A stretch of 64,000 nt of DNA from Rhodobacter viridis (GTDB lineage: Bacteria > Pseudomonadota > Alphaproteobacteria > Rhodobacterales > Rhodobacteraceae): the NCBI RefSeq assembly GCF_003217355.1, contig NZ_QJTK01000013.1, positions 28,954 through 92,953 on the forward strand, in the 5' to 3' direction. Position 1 is the stretch's first letter. Each line of letters opens with the position of its first letter. Position numbers and translations under genes: made by a program. A model generated the notes under the pieces. That model searched no databases, was not told the DNA's origin, and was given only the letters and a program-made list of their open reading frames with translations. This document shows positions 61,604 through 64,000 of this stretch, one piece after another.

Positions 61604-62524
61604 ATGGCGAACCAAGGAACAGGTTTTTCCATGCAACCCGCGCCGGGCAGCTTCGGCCCGATCGAGATCTTTCGGGTTGGAAGCTTCACCGACATGGCGG
61701 GCACGAAGCAGACCATCAAGCGCGAGAACTTGGCCCGCATCGCGGCCAACTATGACGCCGAAGCCAACCCGGCTCCGGTGGTGATCGGTCACCCGGAAAC
61801 CGATGCCCCGGCCTTCGGCTGGGTGGATCGCCTCTTTGTCGAAAACGATGTTCTCAAGGCGACCGTGCGCGACGTGGTGCCGGAATTTGCCGACGCGGTG
61901 AAGGCTGGGCGTTACAAGCGCGTCTCGATCTCGCTTTTCACGCCCGACTCGACGGCGAACCCGACCCCCGGTGACTTCCACCTGCGCCATGTCGGCTTCC
62001 TCGGAGCGCAGGCCCCCGCCGTGCCCGGCCTGAAGCCAGTCAAGTTCGCGGGCGGGGCGGGCCAAAGCATCGCCCTTTCGCAGAACTTCGCCGCGCCGCT
62101 TTCGCCCGAGGCGCAAGAGCTGGCGCAGCTGCGCCGCGAAGCCGTGGAACGGCGGGTGGAAGACCTGATCGGGGCGGGCCGGGTGCTGCCCGTGTTCAAG
62201 GACGAGGTGCTGAGCTTCGCCGCGCATCTGGGCAGCTCCGATACCGTCAGCTTTTCTGACGGCAGCGAGAAACCCGCCCGCGACTGGTTCTTCGACTATC
62301 TCGCCAAACAGCCGCCTGTCGTGAGCTTCGGGGAATTCGACCTTGGCCCCGATCTGTTTTCGCCTGGTGGCGCGCCGCGCGCGGCGGGTGGGGTCGAAGT
62401 TCCGGCAGGCTACACCATCGACCCGCGCGGCAGCGACCTCGCGGCGCGGGCGACGGAAGTCAGCCGTGCCAAGGGCATCAGCTTTGCTGACGCGCTCGAT
62501 CTTGTTCAAGGGCAGGTGCGGTGA
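61604..62524 (+). CDS. Phage head maturation protease/scaffold (Mu gpI-like)
   Basis: This is a 306-residue protein with the Mu-type protease start (FGPIEIFRVGSFTDMAGTKQ, NYDAEANPAPVVIGHP, FGWVDRLFVENDVLKATV), then a helical scaffold-like tail (SPEAQELAQLRREAVERRVE). The C-terminal ARATEVSRAKGISFADALDL is a common peptide in such proteases. It trims the capsid during assembly. It starts two bases after the capsid stop, so the two are coupled. Confidence 0.8.
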   Translation: MANQGTGFSMQPAPGSFGPIEIFRVGSFTDMAGTKQTIKRENLARIAANYDAEANPAPVVIGHPETDAPAFGWVDRLFVENDVLKATVRDVVPEFADAVKAGRYKRVSISLFTPDSTANPTPGDFHLRHVGFLGAQAPAVPGLKPVKFAGGAGQSIALSQNFAAPLSPEAQELAQLRREAVERRVEDLIGAGRVLPVFKDEVLSFAAHLGSSDTVSFSDGSEKPARDWFFDYLAKQPPVVSFGEFDLGPDLFSPGGAPRAAGGVEVPAGYTIDPRGSDLAARATEVSRAKGISFADALDLVQGQVR

Positions 62525-62832
62525 TGACCGAAACAGGCCCTGCGCGCGGTGCCGCTCGAAGCATCACGAACATTCGCCATTCGCTGTTCCAGATCCTGCC
62601 GGGGCAAATCCCGGCAGGTGATGACATCCGCCTGAATGACGGCGGGGAACACCCGTTCACTGCAATCGTGCTCGACACCGAATTCACGGAACGCCTGAAC
62701 ACGGGGCATATCATGGCTGACACCGACACGGTGTTCCTGGGCGAGTTCCTCGAGCGTCAGGATTTCGTCGGGAACACCGTCACCAAGGCCGTATTCCTGA
62801 CGCTGGTTATCGGGCTGCGGAATGAACCGTAA
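62524..62832 (+). CDS. Phage hypothetical protein
   Basis: This is a 102-residue protein, MTETGPARGAARSITNIRHS then LFQILPGQIPAGDDIRLNDG and ending AVFLTLVIGLRNEP. It is unrecognised. It overlaps the protease stop, so it is part of the head operon. A GTG at 62521 is an alternative start. It may be a head decoration or completion protein, judged only by position. Confidence 0.65.
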   Translation: MTETGPARGAARSITNIRHSLFQILPGQIPAGDDIRLNDGGEHPFTAIVLDTEFTERLNTGHIMADTDTVFLGEFLERQDFVGNTVTKAVFLTLVIGLRNEP

Positions 62833-62952
62833 CGCTCAAAACGAAAGACGGCCCGGGTGATCGGGCCGCCACACCGAAGCGGCTAGAAGGGCAGTCACCG
62901 CCGCACCGCTTCGACCATTGGAACATAACCGAAACCAAGGGAGCTTTCAACG

Positions 62953-63504
62953 ATGGCGGGCATCAGCATTTCGGTTGAACTGCAAGAGGCCACTGCACGG
63001 CAGGCGCTGCGCGATATGCTTGCCCGGATGGGCGATCTGCGTCCCTTCTACAAGGGTGTTGGGGAAATCCTGTTGAATTCCGCGCGTGAGCGGTTCGACA
63101 GCCAGAGCGGCCCGAATGGCGCGCCCTGGGCACCGCTGAAACCGGCGACGGTCCGGGCACGGATCAAGAAAAATCAGCTGCCGTTGATGATCCTTCAGTC
63201 AAACACGAATGGTAAGAACAGCAGCCTGAAAGCATCGCTCAACGCAATCCCCTCCGACAAGGACGTGAGGGTTGGCTCTCCTGTTCTATGGGCGGCGATC
63301 CACCAGCTTGGCGGCACGATCAACAAGGACGCTGGCAGCCGCTACATGGTCGGGCGCCGCTTTGCCAAGCGCGACAAAGAGGGCGGTAATGACGTGGCGA
63401 TCAAGGCGCACACCATCCGAATTCCGGCACGTCCCTACATCGGTGTTTCCGATCTGGATCAGGAGCGCATTCTTGAAGCAGCAGAAGAATGGCTGCGCTT
63501 GTGA
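62953..63504 (+). CDS. Phage virion morphogenesis protein (gpG-like)
   Basis: This is a 183-residue protein of the Mu gpG/tail completion family. The signature RFDSQSGPNGAPWAPLKPAT with the following RARIKK is typical, and the C-terminus has IPARPYIGVSDLDQERILEA. It acts in head-tail joining. It is the last intact phage gene; the right end of the element begins 350 bp later without any tail gene. Confidence 0.85.
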   Translation: MAGISISVELQEATARQALRDMLARMGDLRPFYKGVGEILLNSARERFDSQSGPNGAPWAPLKPATVRARIKKNQLPLMILQSNTNGKNSSLKASLNAIPSDKDVRVGSPVLWAAIHQLGGTINKDAGSRYMVGRRFAKRDKEGGNDVAIKAHTIRIPARPYIGVSDLDQERILEAAEEWLRL

Positions 63505-63855
63505 TCCACGGCCCGGAGCGCGTTCAATCCTGACGCCATCGGGAACTTTCGGGAAGCAAGAGCGCCCCTGAACATCTGAATGGATGGCGACTGCGGTGGC
63601 ACAGCCGCCTTGCCGGGACCTTCGATTCCTCTCCACCGGAGCGCTTCCCAGCTTCGCCATAGTATTCAGACCGGACCAGCTGTTCAACGCATCCCCCGTT
63701 GGTGCTCGTTGCTGGTGTTACCAAATGCGTTCGTATGCCCGGAAATCGCGGGGAAAACGTCAGAAAATGTTGGCTCAGTGCGAGATTTGACGTGCTTCAA
63801 CAGCCCGAGATTTCAAAGACATTTCTGCGCCTTCACCCGTAACCCTTTGAGCATA
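63505..63855. other. Gene-free right-end region of the mini-Mu
   Basis: No convincing gene is seen in these 351 bp. The composition resembles phage right-end DNA. GATTTCAAA near 63811-63819 also appears near the left end at about 55184, in the same orientation; these may be secondary transposase sites. Late phage genes would be expected here in an intact Mu-like phage. Confidence 0.4.
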
Positions 63856-63872
63856 TTTCATTCCGGCTCAAT
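63856..63872 (-). repeat. Right terminal inverted repeat / probable MuA site
   Basis: TTTCATTCCGGCTCAAT, the reverse complement of ATTGAGCCGGAATGAAA, matching the left copy at 55146-55162 in 16 of 17 positions. A further TTCATTCGGAACG-like sequence (minus strand) follows toward the terminus at about 63877-63892. Confidence 0.75.
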
Positions 63873-63906
63873 TCCCATCGTTCCGAATGAAATACCCCCC
63901 CTCCAG

Positions 63907-64000
63907 CGGCGTTTCCGCATTCTGAACGTGATCGACGATGTCACCAAGGAGAGCTTGGCCGCGGTGGTCGACACCTCGATTTCCGGCCGCCGCGTTGCCC
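63907..64000 (+). pseudogene. IS3-family transposase OrfB fragment (runs off the window)
   Basis: The reading RRFRILNVIDDVTKESLAAV then VDTSISGRRVA matches the middle of the IS3-group transposase (after its first catalytic Asp). No start or N-terminal part is present; the homology begins two bases after the proposed mini-Mu end. It belongs to a different IS3 subgroup from the remnant at 52384-52890, judged from residues after DD. Confidence 0.75.

Larger units (their letters stand above)
55111..63905 (+). mobile_element. Natural mini-Mu: Mu-like prophage with both ends but most late genes deleted
   Basis: The element spans about 8.8 kb. Near-identical 17-bp sequences in inverted orientation lie near each end (55146-55162 and 63856-63872). 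The proposed termini are TG at 55111 and CA at 63905, at similar distances (35 and 33 bp) from those repeats. Genes run repressor (minus), then ner, A, B, unknown, gemA, mor-like, capsid, protease, unknown, gpG. No terminase, portal, lysis or tail genes are present. IS3 transposase homology begins right after 63905, supporting that boundary. No matching 5-bp target duplication is seen. Bases 54883-55325 hold no convincing gene; they contain the left end. Base composition is visibly lower in GC than the host in the first kilobase. Confidence 0.8.

Overview
The window looks like the chromosome of a photosynthetic purple non-sulfur alphaproteobacterium of the Rhodobacter group (Rhodobacteraceae, possibly close to R. 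capsulatus). The signs are high GC with strong third-position bias, the fnrL-hemN divergent pair, a CIRCE-controlled groESL operon, a family II pyrophosphatase, Hint-domain and RTX secreted proteins, and a Rhodobacter-style dispersed intergenic repeat. The organism call is inference from gene content, not from a marker gene.

Region 1 (1-20.5 kb) is a catabolic island for quaternary amines (betaines). It holds two non-pyrrolysine MttB-family methyltransferases, an FMN/4Fe-4S oxidoreductase of the trimethylamine dehydrogenase type, a ProVWX-type betaine ABC importer, a GATase1-AraC regulator of the GbdR/CdhR type, an enolase-superfamily protein with the catalytic lysines of 4-hydroxyproline betaine 2-epimerase (HpbD), two SDR dehydrogenases, two peptidases, and a GntR-led operon (DHDPS-family lyase, PuuC-like aldehyde dehydrogenase, FAD amine oxidase). 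Together they suggest import of a proline-betaine-like compound, epimerisation, N-demethylation, oxidation, deamination and conversion of the semialdehyde to a TCA intermediate. A 41-bp bipartite site shared by the mttB2 and hpbD promoters ties the two halves together.

Region 2 (20.5-52.3 kb) is conserved chromosome: tRNA-Met, selU, an L,D-transpeptidase, a thioesterase, tRNA-Ala, a three-gene lipid-sugar module with a PAP2-ArnT fusion, ppaC, groESL, a c-type cytochrome, an RTX/Hint secreted protein, polA, a HIT protein, a GT14 glycosyltransferase facing a sulfotransferase, a PfkB kinase, nth, a second Hint protein, an Ada-like methyltransferase, an OmpA lipoprotein, a FadR-type regulator, fnrL, hemN and a small operon of three short unknown proteins.

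Region 3 (52.4-64 kb) is a mobile-element pile-up: an IS3 transposase remnant abutting a recombinase remnant, an IS1634-type element with a broken transposase, and an apparently natural mini-Mu (about 55.1-63.9 kb). The mini-Mu has near-identical 17-bp sequences in inverted orientation at its two ends, a repressor, a Ner-like protein, MuA and MuB transposition proteins, GemA, a Mor-like activator behind a twin-palindrome promoter, a capsid protein, a protease and gpG. It lacks terminase, portal, lysis and tail genes. Its right end is followed directly by a second IS3 transposase fragment that runs off the window.
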